The position numbers and the translations under genes were made by a program. Shown here piece by piece: positions 1 through 9,271 of a stretch of 64,000 nt of DNA. Position 1 is the first letter of the stretch. Every line of letters begins with the position of its first letter. The notes under the pieces are model-generated. The model saw nothing but the letters and a program-made list of their open reading frames with translations. It was not told the origin of the DNA and did no database searches. Source of the stretch: Cyanobium sp. Aljojuca 7A6 (GTDB lineage: Bacteria > Cyanobacteriota > Cyanobacteriia > PCC-6307 > Cyanobiaceae); NCBI RefSeq assembly GCF_024346455.1, contig NZ_JAGQCY010000002.1, forward strand, positions 186,001 to 250,000. Direction: 5' to 3'.

Positions 1-987
1 GGCGATCGGATGGTCGGCGCAGGTGACCACCAGGGCCTCTTCGCTCAAGGTGCGCTCCTGGCCGTCAAGGGCCACAAAGGACTCACCGCTGCGGCCCTGG
101 CGCAGGCCGATACTCCCCGGCTGGGGAGTGGCACCAGTGAGTTCTCCCAGGCGATCCCGGTCGAAGGCGTGCAGGGGCTGGCCGGTTTCCAGCATCACCA
201 GGTTGGTGATATCGACCACGTTGTTGATGGGGCGCACACCGGCCCGCTCCAGCCGCTGGCGCAGCCAGTCCGGGGAGGGGCCCACCCGCACGCCCTCGAG
301 CGACGTGAGGCTGAACAGGCCCCCCGCCTCGATGGCCTCGCGGTCGGGCGCCGCTGGGGCCAGGGGCTCGGCCGCCACCACCGCCGCCGCCGCGGGGAAG
401 CTGGTGCTGCCGCCGCTGAGGGCTGCCACCTCCCGGGCGATCCCCCGCATCGACAGGCCATCGGGGCGGTTGGCGGTGATCGCCAGCTCCAGCACCTGGT
501 CATCCAGGCCCAGCAGCGGGCCCACGGCCGTCCCCAGTGGGGGCACGCTGGTCAGCAGCTTGTCGAGCTCGGCGATGCCGTCGCTGCCGTCGTCGAGGCC
601 CAGCTCCCGCAGGGAGCAGATCATGCCGCTGCTGGCCACCCCGCGCAGTTCGGCCGGTTTGATCGTCAGTCCCACAGCCGGCAGGGTGCTGCCCACCAGG
701 GCCACGGGCACGTGCAGACCCTGGCGCACATTCGGGGCGCCGCAGACAATCTGAAGGGGCTCGCCATCGCCCACATCCACCTTGCACACGCTGAGCTTGT
801 CGGCGTTGGGGTGGCGGTCGCGCTGCACCACGTGGCCCACCACCACGCCGGCCGCCCGGGCCGCCAGATCCTCGATGCCTTCCACCTCGAAGCCGGCGAT
901 CGAGAGGCGCTCCGCCAGGTGCCCAGGCTCCAGGCAGGCCGGATCCACGCTGACCAGCTCCCGGAGCCATTGGAGCGAAACCAGCAT
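1..987 (-). CDS. pheT: Phenylalanyl-tRNA synthetase beta subunit, 3' end cut by window edge
   Basis: This is the N-terminal 329 residues of the beta chain of the alpha2-beta2 phenylalanyl-tRNA synthetase, which charges tRNA-Phe in the cytosol. The ATG at 987 opens with MLVSLQWLRELV, the usual PheT beginning. An OB-fold tRNA-binding domain (about residues 40-150, with HPNADKLSVCKVDVG and VCGAPNV) follows, and then the start of the B3/B4 editing region, including RPINNVVDITNLVMLETGQPLH in two recognisable blocks. The frame stays open to the left edge, so the catalytic-like core and the C-terminal FDX-ACB domain lie outside the window. It is divergent from rpmG, with 112 bp between the two starts. 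Identity is secure; only completeness cannot be judged. Confidence 0.95.
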   Translation of the reverse strand, partial: MLVSLQWLRELVSVDPACLEPGHLAERLSIAGFEVEGIEDLAARAAGVVVGHVVQRDRHPNADKLSVCKVDVGDGEPLQIVCGAPNVRQGLHVPVALVGSTLPAVGLTIKPAELRGVASSGMICSLRELGLDDGSDGIAELDKLLTSVPPLGTAVGPLLGLDDQVLELAITANRPDGLSMRGIAREVAALSGGSTSFPAAAAVVAAEPLAPAAPDREAIEAGGLFSLTSLEGVRVGPSPDWLRQRLERAGVRPINNVVDITNLVMLETGQPLHAFDRDRLGELTGATPQPGSIGLRQGRSGESFVALDGQERTLSEEALVVTCADHPIA

Positions 988-1099
988 CGGAACGTTGCAC
1001 AGCAGCCATCCACCTTAGGAAGCGACCAAGGCCTGTCCCACCGGGAGGTATGGTGCTGAATCGTCTCCCTGCAACGCATACGCGGCGCAACGTCCTTCC

Positions 1100-1294
1100 A
1101 TGGCCAAGAACAAGGGCGTCCGGCTGGTGATCACCCTCGAGTGCACCGAATGCCGGTCCAACCCCGCCAAGCGGTCCCCTGGCGTGTCCCGTTACACGAC
1201 CCAGAAGAACCGCCGCAACACCACCGAACGGATTGAACTCAAGAAGTTTTGCCCCCACTGCAACGCACCCACCGTCCACAAGGAGATCAAGTGA
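1100..1294 (+). CDS. rpmG: 50S ribosomal protein L33
   Basis: This is a 64-residue large-subunit ribosomal protein located near the E site. It begins [18 protein letters not shown], typical of cyanobacterial and plastid L33. It carries two cysteine pairs, CTEC near residues 15-18 and CPHC near 51-54, so it is the zinc-binding C+ form rather than the cysteine-free form. The length is normal. It is followed after 89 bp by rpsR on the same strand, the usual cyanobacterial rpmG-rpsR pairing, and then by an RNase II gene, so these three are probably one operon. Confidence 0.97.
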   Translation: MAKNKGVRLVITLECTECRSNPAKRSPGVSRYTTQKNRRNTTERIELKKFCPHCNAPTVHKEIK

Positions 1295-1383
1295 GGTTGT
1301 TTCCCTTGCGGAAATCCCTCTCCTGACAACACTCCGGAGCCTGCAGCGGCAGTTCCCCCCCTTCGTTCCCTCACTCCGTTTCC

Positions 1384-1605
1384 ATGTCCAGTTCCTTCTT
1401 CAAAAAGCGCCTGTCGCCGATCAAGCCCGGTGATCCGATCGACTACAAGGACGTCGATCTGCTCAAGAAGTTCATCACCGAACGCGGCAAGATCCTTCCC
1501 CGCCGGCTCACCGGCCTGACGGCCAAGCAGCAGCGCGATCTCACCAATGCCGTCAAGCGGGCCCGGATCGTGGCCCTGCTGCCCTTCGTGAATCCCGAAG
1601 GCTGA
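1384..1605 (+). CDS. rpsR: 30S ribosomal protein S18
   Basis: This is a 73-residue small-subunit protein that sits with S6 on the platform of the 30S subunit. The sequence contains the family core [19 protein letters not shown] and the [13 protein letters not shown] block, with the usual basic C-terminal half. Its length matches cyanobacterial S18. It lies downstream of rpmG, and its stop codon is followed one base later by the TTG start of the RNase II gene, which implies co-transcription and probably translational coupling. Confidence 0.97.
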
Positions 1606-1606
1606 G

Positions 1607-3646
1607 TTGCCCGCCGCCTCGCGTCGGTTCACGGCGGGTGACCTGGTCGGCCTCCACGACGACAGTCGCAGTCTGCTCGCGGTCGTTGTGGCCGAAAAGG
1701 GCACGCGCCTCGATCTCAGGGTGGGTTTCGAAGCCAAGGCCGTCCAACGGGGAGTCCGGCAACTCGATCTGATCGCCGCACTGCCTGGCGATCAACCGCC
1801 CCCCTCCCGGCTGTCCCAACCCCCCTGGGGACTGAGCCAGGAGGCGTTGCAGCAGGCCGTCCCCAGCCCCCGGGAGCTGGGGGCGGCCTGGCTGCTGCTG
1901 CTGGACGAGCCGGCATCCCTGGACCTGGGCGACTTCGTCGACCTGATCGGCGACGGCGGCGACCCAATCCAGCGGGCCGCCTCCTGGCTCTGGCTGCAGG
2001 GCCCCCAGACCCTGTTCCGCTGGCGCCAGCAGCAGGTCGAAGCCCGGCCGCTGCTGGATGTGCGCCGGCTGCGCCGGGACGCCCGTCGCCAGAAGCTGGC
2101 GGAGCAGCGCCGACACCAGTGGCAGGACGCCCTGCGCCAGCGCCAGCCGATCGACCCGCAGCAGCTCGAGCCCGAGCAGCGCCAACAGCTGGCCCTGCTG
2201 CGGGAGTGGGCCGGCGGGGACATCAGCCGCCCCCTCCCCGACGACCTGCACCGCGCCCTTCAGGCGGCCCACTGCCCGATAGAAGCCTCGCCGATCCGGC
2301 ACCTGCTTGTGGATCTGGGCCAGTGGGAGCGCCACCATCTGCCCTCGCTGGAGAACACCACCTGGCAAGCGGGTTTCTCCGAGGAGCTTGAGGGTGAGGC
2401 GAGGCGGCTGGTGGACCTGGCCGCAACGGAGCGTCCCGGTGACGAGCGCCGCCGCGACCTCACCGGCTTGCACACCGTCACGATCGATGACGAGGACACC
2501 CGCGACATCGATGACGGCCTCTCCCTGGAGCGCGGGGCCGACGGCACACCGCGGCTGTGGATCCACATCGCCGACCCGGGGCGGCTGGTGGCGGCGGACA
2601 GCCCCCTCGACACAGAAGCCCGGCGCCGGGCCAGCAGCCTCTACCTGGCACGGGGCTCGCTGCCGATGTTCCCCGAGGTTCTCAGCACCGGCCCGATGAG
2701 CCTGCGCATGGGTCAGCGCAGCGCGGCCCTGAGCCTGTGGGTCGAGCTGGCCTCCGACGGCACGGTGGCCGGCTACGGGCTCGAGCCCAGCTGGGTGCAA
2801 CCCGCCTATCGGCTCAGTTATGCCGATGCCGATGAGCTGATCGAGCTGGCCCCGCCCCAGGAGCGCTACCTCGAGGAGATCCACGCCCTGATGGAGCTGC
2901 GGCGCCGCTGGCGCCTGGCCCGGGGGGCGCTCAACCTTGACCAGCCCGAGGGGCGAATCCGCTGTGACCACCAGGGCGCCCAGCTGGAGATCACCGAACC
3001 CTCGCCGTCACGGACGATGGTGGCCGAGGCCATGATCCTGGCCGGCGCCGTGATTGCCCAGCTCGGGCAGACGCAGAACCTGGCCCTGCCCTACCGCAGC
3101 CAGCTGGCGGCGGAACTGCCGCCTGAGGCTGAGCTGCAGGCCCTGCCGGCCGGTCCGGTGCGCCACGCGGCCATCAAGCGTTGCCTCAGCCGGGGCCTTC
3201 TCGGCACCAGTCCGGCCCCCCACTTCTCCCTGGGCCTGCCCTGCTACGTGCAGGCCACCTCACCGATCCGCCGCTACAACGACCTGCTGGTGCAGCGCCA
3301 GCTGCTGGCCCACCAGCAGGGAGAGCCGGTGCAGGATGAGGCCCAGCTGGGGACGCTGCTGAGCGAGCTGGAGGGGGCGATACGCCAGGGTCTGCAGATC
3401 GCCAGGGAGGATCAGCGCCACTGGCAGCAAGTGTGGTTCGAGGCGCAGGAGCAGCACCAGTGGCCGGGGTTGTTTCTGCGCTGGCTGCGGCCCCAGGACC
3501 GTCTCGGCCTGGTGCACCTGCCGGATCTGGCCATGGACCTGGCCGCCGAGTGCCATGGCGACCCCAGCCCCGGCGACGGGTTGCTGGTACGGCTGCAGCA
3601 GGTGGATTCCCTGCGGGACCTGCTGCGGTTCACGGCTGCCCCCTAG
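1607..3646 (+). CDS. RNase II/R family exoribonuclease (RNB domain)
   Basis: This is a 679-residue 3'-to-5' exoribonuclease expected to act in mRNA turnover and RNA processing. The catalytic RNB domain occupies about residues 285-600. It contains TIDDEDTRDIDDGLSL, whose aspartates are the metal ligands, then IHIADPGRLV, and the C-terminal QATSPIRRYNDLLVQRQL signature. The N-terminal part is shorter than in E. coli RNase R and fits the cyanobacterial RNase II-like form. The start is a TTG at 1607, one base after the rpsR stop; no nearby ATG keeps the N-terminal domain. The operon with rpmG and rpsR suggests growth-linked expression. Whether it behaves as RNase II or RNase R cannot be told from sequence alone. 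Confidence 0.9.
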   Translation: MPAASRRFTAGDLVGLHDDSRSLLAVVVAEKGTRLDLRVGFEAKAVQRGVRQLDLIAALPGDQPPPSRLSQPPWGLSQEALQQAVPSPRELGAAWLLLLDEPASLDLGDFVDLIGDGGDPIQRAASWLWLQGPQTLFRWRQQQVEARPLLDVRRLRRDARRQKLAEQRRHQWQDALRQRQPIDPQQLEPEQRQQLALLREWAGGDISRPLPDDLHRALQAAHCPIEASPIRHLLVDLGQWERHHLPSLENTTWQAGFSEELEGEARRLVDLAATERPGDERRRDLTGLHTVTIDDEDTRDIDDGLSLERGADGTPRLWIHIADPGRLVAADSPLDTEARRRASSLYLARGSLPMFPEVLSTGPMSLRMGQRSAALSLWVELASDGTVAGYGLEPSWVQPAYRLSYADADELIELAPPQERYLEEIHALMELRRRWRLARGALNLDQPEGRIRCDHQGAQLEITEPSPSRTMVAEAMILAGAVIAQLGQTQNLALPYRSQLAAELPPEAELQALPAGPVRHAAIKRCLSRGLLGTSPAPHFSLGLPCYVQATSPIRRYNDLLVQRQLLAHQQGEPVQDEAQLGTLLSELEGAIRQGLQIAREDQRHWQQVWFEAQEQHQWPGLFLRWLRPQDRLGLVHLPDLAMDLAAECHGDPSPGDGLLVRLQQVDSLRDLLRFTAAP

Positions 3647-3657
3647 GCCATCCCAGC

Positions 3658-3972
3658 TCAGGGACTGAGGTTGTACTGGCTCATCGCCTGCTGCTTGCAG
3701 ATGGTTTCGGCCTGCTGAATGGTGGCCCGGGCGTTCACTTGCTTGGCCACGCACGTGCAGGTGTCCTTCGCCAGGCCGGCCGGCACAGGCTTGCCCGCCT
3801 TGGCGAAGTCGGCGTTCACCGCCTGGGTGCAGTAGTGGATGATCAGCTGATCGCGCATGTTGTTGAGGCCCTGGGCCCGGGCGGGGAGGCAGGCCACCAG
3901 CAGAGCGGAACCCGCCAGGCAGAGCAGTGCAGGCAGGGGCCGACTGGCGAATCCGGGGTTGGTGACGACCAT
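3658..3972 (-). CDS. Small secreted protein with cysteine pairs, unknown function
   Basis: This is a 104-residue protein with an N-terminal signal peptide: a hydrophobic stretch at about residues 13-30, ending in LPARAQ, a plausible signal peptidase I site. The mature part has cysteines in HYCTQAV, KDTCTCVAKQ and ETICKQQ, which could form disulfides in the periplasm or thylakoid lumen. I do not recognise a family. It is convergent with the RNase II gene (11 bp between the stops). The gene upstream on the same strand encodes a membrane protein starting 37 bp away, so the two may share a transcript. Confidence 0.7.
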   Translation of the reverse strand: MVVTNPGFASRPLPALLCLAGSALLVACLPARAQGLNNMRDQLIIHYCTQAVNADFAKAGKPVPAGLAKDTCTCVAKQVNARATIQQAETICKQQAMSQYNLSP

Positions 3973-4009
3973 GGGGGGACGACAGGGAGTTGGAGCATTT
4001 TCGCCGACC

Positions 4010-4585
4010 TCAGGCCAGCGGGCAGCGCCGCCTCCAGAGCAGCAGCAGCACCAGCCCCACGCAGGCCAGGCCCACCGCCGCAGGGAACAACGCGGTGGTG
4101 AGTGTCAGCTGTTCCAGGGACAGGAGCACCAGCAGATTGCGCAGCACGAACAGGCTGTAGAAGCCAACCCGTTCCTGCTCCGGGTGGGAATAGGCCCGCC
4201 GCAGGGTGGGGCCGAAGCCCAGCAGATCCACCAGGGTGAGAATCACCACGGCCCAGAGAGGATCGGCAGTGAGCACCCAGAAGGGCAGAGCCGAGCTGGC
4301 CCCCAGCAGGAACAGCCAATCACTCGTCGTGATCTTCCCGTCGGCGCCATGGGCGTGGGCCAGCCAGGCGATGAGGAAGGTGATCAGGGCCGACACGCCT
4401 GTGGGCCAGGCGCCCACGCCGGCTCCACCGGCGCGTTGGGCCAGGAACACCAGCAGGGTGGTGACACCCCAGATCAGCCAGGAGAACACATGGGGGCGGG
4501 TGCGACCCGATCGGATCGAGACGATGTAGGGAAGGAAGGCCGCGAAGGTGAGCGCGATGGCCGCGACGCTGAGCAGCGGCTTCAC
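4010..4585 (-). CDS. Multi-pass membrane protein, unknown function
   Basis: This is a 191-residue protein with about six hydrophobic segments, starting MKPLLSVAAIALTFAAFLPY and ending in a short basic tail (WRRRCPLA). The first helix pair contains RSGRTRPHVFSWLIWG, and the repeat-like architecture resembles small PQ-loop or transporter-like membrane proteins. I cannot assign a family with confidence. Its ATG overlaps the stop of the upstream FAD oxidoreductase by four bases (ATGA), so the two are almost certainly translationally coupled and may work together at the membrane. Confidence 0.7.
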   Translation of the reverse strand: MKPLLSVAAIALTFAAFLPYIVSIRSGRTRPHVFSWLIWGVTTLLVFLAQRAGGAGVGAWPTGVSALITFLIAWLAHAHGADGKITTSDWLFLLGASSALPFWVLTADPLWAVVILTLVDLLGFGPTLRRAYSHPEQERVGFYSLFVLRNLLVLLSLEQLTLTTALFPAAVGLACVGLVLLLLWRRRCPLA

Positions 4586-6444
4586 GGCACGAGCCGCGAC
4601 ACCCGCAGCCAGGGGCCCCAGGGGTTGGCACAGCCGATCAGGGCCACAGGGGTGGGGCGATCGAGGCTCAGCAGCCAGTGGTGCAGCGCTGGCTCCAGGG
4701 CGATGAGTGGCCAGGCCCCCGTTTCGCCATGGAGCACGTAGCCGCCCTGGCCATCCGGTACCAGTTCGCCCCGCCAGAGGCGTTCGCCAGGCTCGGGGGG
4801 AGGGGCCCAGCCCGCCGGTGCCGCCAGCTCCGCGCTCGCCTCAAGCTGCCCATGCCGATCCAGTCGCTCCGGTGCCTCCAGCGCCTGACGCTGCCGCTCC
4901 CGCCAGAGGGGGTGATGCCAGGGGGTGTCCCATAACGGCAACACCCCGGCAGGGGCGACGAGATCGCTGATCAGGGCCTCCTGCAGGCGACGCACCGGCA
5001 GGGCGGCCGGCTCCAGCCCGTGGCGCACGCAAAGCGCCGCCGCCAGCCCGGCGGCCTGGCCGATGTTGAGCACCAGGGGCTGCAGCCGGGTAGCCCCATT
5101 CGCCATGTGGCTGACCCCGAAGCCTTTGTCGGCGGCCAGCAGGTTGGTCACTCCATCACTCACCAGGGCGCCGTAGGGAATCGTGAACGGGGTGCCGCTC
5201 CAACGCCCGCCCCAGCGGCAGCTCTTGGGGGCGAGGGGCCAGTCGCCGCCGGGGTAGTGGTGGTCATTGGCGTAGTTGCCCACGGCGATGCTGCTCAAGG
5301 CCCCATCGGCATCACGGCTGAGCGGGGCGATGCAGGCGCCGCTGGCCTGGGGCAGCAGGTGTTGCTCCAGCACCAGTTCCCGGGCCACCAGCCGGCGGCC
5401 CTCGCGCCAGTAGGGCATCAGCGCCAGGGACTCGCCACCGTCCAACCGGCCGGCCATGGCCTCTTCCTGGCTCGGGAAGACGGCTGCCGGCCCCAGCCAG
5501 CCGCCGCTGGCCTGGCGCAGGGCGGCGGCGAAGGCTTCGCTGTGGTCGCGCATGGCGGCCAGCAGCTCCCCTTCAGCCGCTTCGGCATCCGCGGCCCCGC
5601 CGGCGACCTGCTCGGCGAAGGCCCGTTCCAGGCCGTGGTGCCAGTCGTTGCCGTGCAGGGGCCAATTCAGCATCACCAGGCCTCCTGGCAGGCGGCCGTA
5701 GGTGAGGGTGCGCTCCAGGCCGAAGGCTTCGGTGGCCCTGGCAAACGGGGCGTCAAGGCACGGGGGGGAGTGACGCCAGGCGTCCCCCGCGGGGGCGGCC
5801 GGTCCTCCCCGTTCATCCAGCTGGCCCAGGCACACCCAGGTGGGCGATTGGACCGGCTGCTGCTGGAAGAAGGGCTCGCGCCGGAGGCGCTCGGCCGTGG
5901 GGGCGCTGGGCTCCTGCCATAGCTCTTTGGCTTCCCAGCCGAAGCGGAAGGGGGCCCCGGCCAGGGGAAACAGGTCGCCGCGGTCGCTGCCGTCGATGAC
6001 GATCGTTGGCAGCAGGCGCTGCTGGAGGCCGCCGTGCCCCACGCTCACGGCGCTGATGCGATCGCCGTCCCGCTCGATCGGCCCCAGCCGGGCCCCGGCC
6101 CACCATTCGAGCCGGGCTTCGGCGGCCACCCAGCGGCGCAGGATCCGTTCTGCGCTGGCGGGGCGGTAGCCGAAGCAGCTCACCCAGTTCTGATCCAGAC
6201 CCTCCGGCTCGCTTCTCTGCAAGGCCCGCAGCAGCGCCCCCCACAGGCCGCTCTGCCAGGGGCTCAGCTCATTGCCATCGGGGGCGCAGACGCCAGCGGC
6301 GCTCACCATCCCCCCTAGCCAGGGCCCGGGTGTGAGCAGCAGGGTGCGTGCCCCGGAGCGGGCGGCCTGGAGGGCCGCGGCAACACCACCGCTGCCACCG
6401 CCCCAGACGAGAACCTCTGCCCGGCGATCAAAGCCCGTGCGCAT
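4582..6444 (-). CDS. FAD-dependent oxidoreductase (FAD_oxidored family)
   Basis: This is a 620-residue flavoprotein. The N-terminus has a classic dinucleotide-binding motif, GGGSGGVAAALQAARSGA (residues about 15-32), followed by LGGMVSAAGV, the second signature of the large FAD-dependent oxidoreductase family that includes xanthan-lyase-like and BFD-type proteins. A C-terminal FAD block (NLLAADKGFGVSHMANGATR, with VLNIGQAAGLAAAL) is also clear. The substrate is unknown. The gene overlaps the downstream membrane-protein gene by four bases. Upstream, 149 bp separate it from the divergent metG. The family call is firm; the reaction is not known. Confidence 0.8.
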   Translation of the reverse strand: MRTGFDRRAEVLVWGGGSGGVAAALQAARSGARTLLLTPGPWLGGMVSAAGVCAPDGNELSPWQSGLWGALLRALQRSEPEGLDQNWVSCFGYRPASAERILRRWVAAEARLEWWAGARLGPIERDGDRISAVSVGHGGLQQRLLPTIVIDGSDRGDLFPLAGAPFRFGWEAKELWQEPSAPTAERLRREPFFQQQPVQSPTWVCLGQLDERGGPAAPAGDAWRHSPPCLDAPFARATEAFGLERTLTYGRLPGGLVMLNWPLHGNDWHHGLERAFAEQVAGGAADAEAAEGELLAAMRDHSEAFAAALRQASGGWLGPAAVFPSQEEAMAGRLDGGESLALMPYWREGRRLVARELVLEQHLLPQASGACIAPLSRDADGALSSIAVGNYANDHHYPGGDWPLAPKSCRWGGRWSGTPFTIPYGALVSDGVTNLLAADKGFGVSHMANGATRLQPLVLNIGQAAGLAAALCVRHGLEPAALPVRRLQEALISDLVAPAGVLPLWDTPWHHPLWRERQRQALEAPERLDRHGQLEASAELAAPAGWAPPPEPGERLWRGELVPDGQGGYVLHGETGAWPLIALEPALHHWLLSLDRPTPVALIGCANPWGPWLRVSRLVP

Positions 6445-6593
6445 CTGTGACGAGGGGGCCGGGATCAGGGGGCCAGCATCCCACCCTGGGACCCCAGTGG
6501 GGCCACAGTTAAGATCCGAGCCCCGGGCCAGGTCCGATCGGTGTCACGGGGAACCTTCCTGTCGCCGGCGGATCCGGCCGACGTCGCCTGCCG

Positions 6594-8144
6594 ATGACCT
6601 ATACCCTCACCACCCCCCTTTACTACGTCAACGACCGCGCCCACCTGGGCAGCACCTACACCACACTGGCCTGCGACAGCATCGCCCGCTTTCGGCGGCT
6701 GCAGGGAGAGCGGGTGACCTTCATCACCGGCTGCGACGAGCACGGCCTCAAGATCCAGCGCTCAGCGGAAGCCTCCGGCCTCACCCCCCAGGCCCATTGC
6801 GATGCCATCAGCGGCGAGTACCGCGACCTCTGGCGGCGCTGGGGCATCAGCAACGACCGCTTCATCCGCACCACCGACCCCCGCCACCGGGCGATCGTCG
6901 AGCAGTTCTTCGCCCGGGTCGAAGCCAGCGGCGATGTGATCGAAGGCCGCCAGCAGGGGTGGTACTGCGTCGCCTGTGAGGAGTTCAAGGAGGAATCAGC
7001 GGCGGCCCAGGAGCCCCACTGCCCCATCCATCTGCGCCCCCTGGAGTGGCGCGATGAGCTCAACCTGTTCTTCCGTCTCTCCCGCTACCAGGAGCAGATC
7101 GAGCAGCTGGTGGCCAGTGAGACTTTCATCGCGCCGCGCTCCCGGCGCCGGGAGGTGGAGAACTTCGTTGCCGGAGGCCTGCGCGACTTTTCCATCTCCC
7201 GGCTCGATCTGCCCTGGGGCATCCCCGTTCCCGGCTACGAGGGCCACACCTTTTATGTGTGGTTTGACGCCCTGCTCGGCTACCTCTCGGCCCTGTTGGG
7301 CCCCGATGATCCCGCCGACCTGGGCCTGCTGGCCGAGCGCGGCTGGCCCGCCCAGCTGCACGTGATCGGTAAGGACATCCTGCGTTTCCATGCCGTCTAC
7401 TGGCCGGCGATGCTGCTGTCGGCCGGCCTGCCCCTTCCTGAGAAGGTCTTCGGCCATGGTTTCCTCACCCGGGAGGGGCAGAAGATGGGCAAGTCGCTCG
7501 GCAACGTGCTCGATCCCGACATGCTGCTGCAACGCTGCGGCGCCGATGCGGTGCGCTGGTACCTGCTGCGCGACATCCCCTTCGGTGATGACGGCGATTT
7601 CCAACAGCAGCGCTTCAGCGACCTGGTCAACAACGACCTGGCCAACACGATCGGCAACCTGCTCAATCGCACGTCTTCCATGGCGCGTCGCTGGTTTGAT
7701 GAGGCCGTGCCACCGGCCGGAGACGCCGCTGACGCCGACCATCCCCTGGCCCTGCGTGCGACGGCTTGCGGCGTTGCCGTTGACGCCGCCTTCGAGGCGC
7801 TGGATTTCCGCATGGCTGCCGTGGCGATCCTGGAGCTGGCGGAGGCGGCCAACGGCTTTCTCAATGACCGGGCCCCCTGGAAGGCCATCAAGAGCGAAGA
7901 GGGCCGGGCAGGGGTGGCCGAAGACCTCTATGCGGTTCTGGAAACCAGCCGCTGGGTGGCTGTGCTGCTGGCTCCCCTGCTGCCGGATCTCTCGGGGCGC
8001 ATGCTGGGCCAGCTGGGCCAACCGCCGCTGGCAGGCGACACCGGCTGGACGGCGGCCCGACACTGGGGGAAGCTGGCCTGCGGCCATCCCCTGCCCGAGC
8101 CAACACCGGTGTTGACCCGTCTGGAACTGGATTCCCCCCTTTGA
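6594..8144 (+). CDS. metG: Methionyl-tRNA synthetase
   Basis: This is a 516-residue class I synthetase that attaches methionine to initiator and elongator tRNA-Met. It has the HIGH-like motif HLGST (about residues 18-22), the zinc knuckle built from CVAC and a later CPIHLRPLEW, and the KMSKS equivalent KMGKSLGN near residue 299. The anticodon-binding helical domain follows. The protein lacks the C-terminal EMAP-like tRNA-binding extension present in E. coli, giving the short form common in cyanobacteria. Its stop overlaps the TTG start of lptC (TTGA), so the two are translationally coupled. A TAAGAT element about 85 bp upstream could be the -10 box. Confidence 0.96.
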   Translation: MTYTLTTPLYYVNDRAHLGSTYTTLACDSIARFRRLQGERVTFITGCDEHGLKIQRSAEASGLTPQAHCDAISGEYRDLWRRWGISNDRFIRTTDPRHRAIVEQFFARVEASGDVIEGRQQGWYCVACEEFKEESAAAQEPHCPIHLRPLEWRDELNLFFRLSRYQEQIEQLVASETFIAPRSRRREVENFVAGGLRDFSISRLDLPWGIPVPGYEGHTFYVWFDALLGYLSALLGPDDPADLGLLAERGWPAQLHVIGKDILRFHAVYWPAMLLSAGLPLPEKVFGHGFLTREGQKMGKSLGNVLDPDMLLQRCGADAVRWYLLRDIPFGDDGDFQQQRFSDLVNNDLANTIGNLLNRTSSMARRWFDEAVPPAGDAADADHPLALRATACGVAVDAAFEALDFRMAAVAILELAEAANGFLNDRAPWKAIKSEEGRAGVAEDLYAVLETSRWVAVLLAPLLPDLSGRMLGQLGQPPLAGDTGWTAARHWGKLACGHPLPEPTPVLTRLELDSPL

Positions 8145-9271
8145 CCCCTTCCCTCCTGGCCCGACCCTGGCACCTGGCGGCCTCGCTGCTGCTGCTCTCG
8201 GGCTGCGGTGGCGGCGAGGTCACCCGCGAGACGCCCCCTACCCCCTTCGTGTTCCGCTCCCTGAATCTGCGCCAGCAGGACGTGCTGGGGCGGCCGAACT
8301 GGGAGCTCACCAGTCCGGAAGCCCGCTATGACCTGCGCCGGCGCGTCGCCCGGGCTCTGCGGCCCCGTGGCGTGATCTACAGCGGCGGCAAGCCGGCCTA
8401 TCGGGTGGAAGCCTCCACCGGAACGGTGATCAACGACGGGGCCGTGATCCTGCTGGAGGGGCGGATCCGCCTGCAGCGCCTGGGCAGCGCACCGGTGATG
8501 ATCCAGGGTTCACGGGTGCGCTGGCTCCCCAGCCGCAACCTGATGGAGATTGACCGGCACCCCGAGGGCTTTGATCCCCACACCAGGTTGTCCGCCGAGC
8601 GGGCCACCTTCCGCATCGACAAGGACACCCTGGAACTGCAAGGGAAGCCGCAGCTCAAGCGCTGGTCCCAGGCCTTCGATCCCTTCCTGGCCAATCCCGT
8701 CGGCTCCCCCCAGATCGTGGTGACCGTGGCGTCGGTGCTGTGGCAACCCGGCAGTGGCGCTCTCACCGCGGGGGGGCCGGTGCTGGGGGAACGGCGGCCG
8801 CCGGGGTCGGCCGCTGGCGCTCCTCTCCAGACCCTCACGGCCACCTCGCTGAACGGGAACACCCAGACGCAGTTGTTCAACCTCGGGCCGCCGGTGCTGT
8901 TCAAGGATCCGGCGGTGGCGGGCGGCGTCAGTGCCCGGGGCAAGGCCATGCAGGTGGATGCGGCCCAGAAGCTGGTGCGGATTCCGGTGGGTTGCCTGAT
9001 CGAGCAGGCCGGAGCCAGCCTCCAGGCCCGGAGCTGCGCCTGGAACTGGCAGACCCAGGCGATCGCGGCTGATGGCTCGGTGTTGCTGCAACGGCCCGCC
9101 AGTCGCCAGCTCACCCGGGGCAGCTTGCTGCGGGGCCAGCTGGGCGAGAAGGGTTCCGTCATCGTGACCGCCCCGGGCGGGCGGGTGTTCAGCCAGTTCC
9201 AGGTGCCGCCGTCGAAGACACCTCCTCGGCCGGCTCCTCCCCGCCCGAAACCCGAGCCAATTCGCCTGTAA
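8141..9271 (+). CDS. lptC: LptC-like lipopolysaccharide export protein (lipoprotein)
   Basis: This 376-residue protein is probably the bitopic periplasmic LptC that passes lipopolysaccharide from the LptBFG transporter to LptA. The N-terminus has a hydrophobic segment ending in a lipobox, LLSGC, at about residues 18-22. The LptC/OstA-like beta region starts with RQQDVLGRPNWELTSPEARYD and continues through GTVINDGAVILLEGRIR. It is about twice the length of enterobacterial LptC, as is usual for cyanobacterial homologues. The start is a TTG overlapping the metG stop; no better start precedes the signal sequence. The proline-rich tail (PPRPAPPRPKPEP) overlaps the convergent gene by 83 bp. The lptA-lptB-lptF/G genes are 30 kb away. 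Confidence 0.78.
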   Translation: MTPSLLARPWHLAASLLLLSGCGGGEVTRETPPTPFVFRSLNLRQQDVLGRPNWELTSPEARYDLRRRVARALRPRGVIYSGGKPAYRVEASTGTVINDGAVILLEGRIRLQRLGSAPVMIQGSRVRWLPSRNLMEIDRHPEGFDPHTRLSAERATFRIDKDTLELQGKPQLKRWSQAFDPFLANPVGSPQIVVTVASVLWQPGSGALTAGGPVLGERRPPGSAAGAPLQTLTATSLNGNTQTQLFNLGPPVLFKDPAVAGGVSARGKAMQVDAAQKLVRIPVGCLIEQAGASLQARSCAWNWQTQAIAADGSVLLQRPASRQLTRGSLLRGQLGEKGSVIVTAPGGRVFSQFQVPPSKTPPRPAPPRPKPEPIRL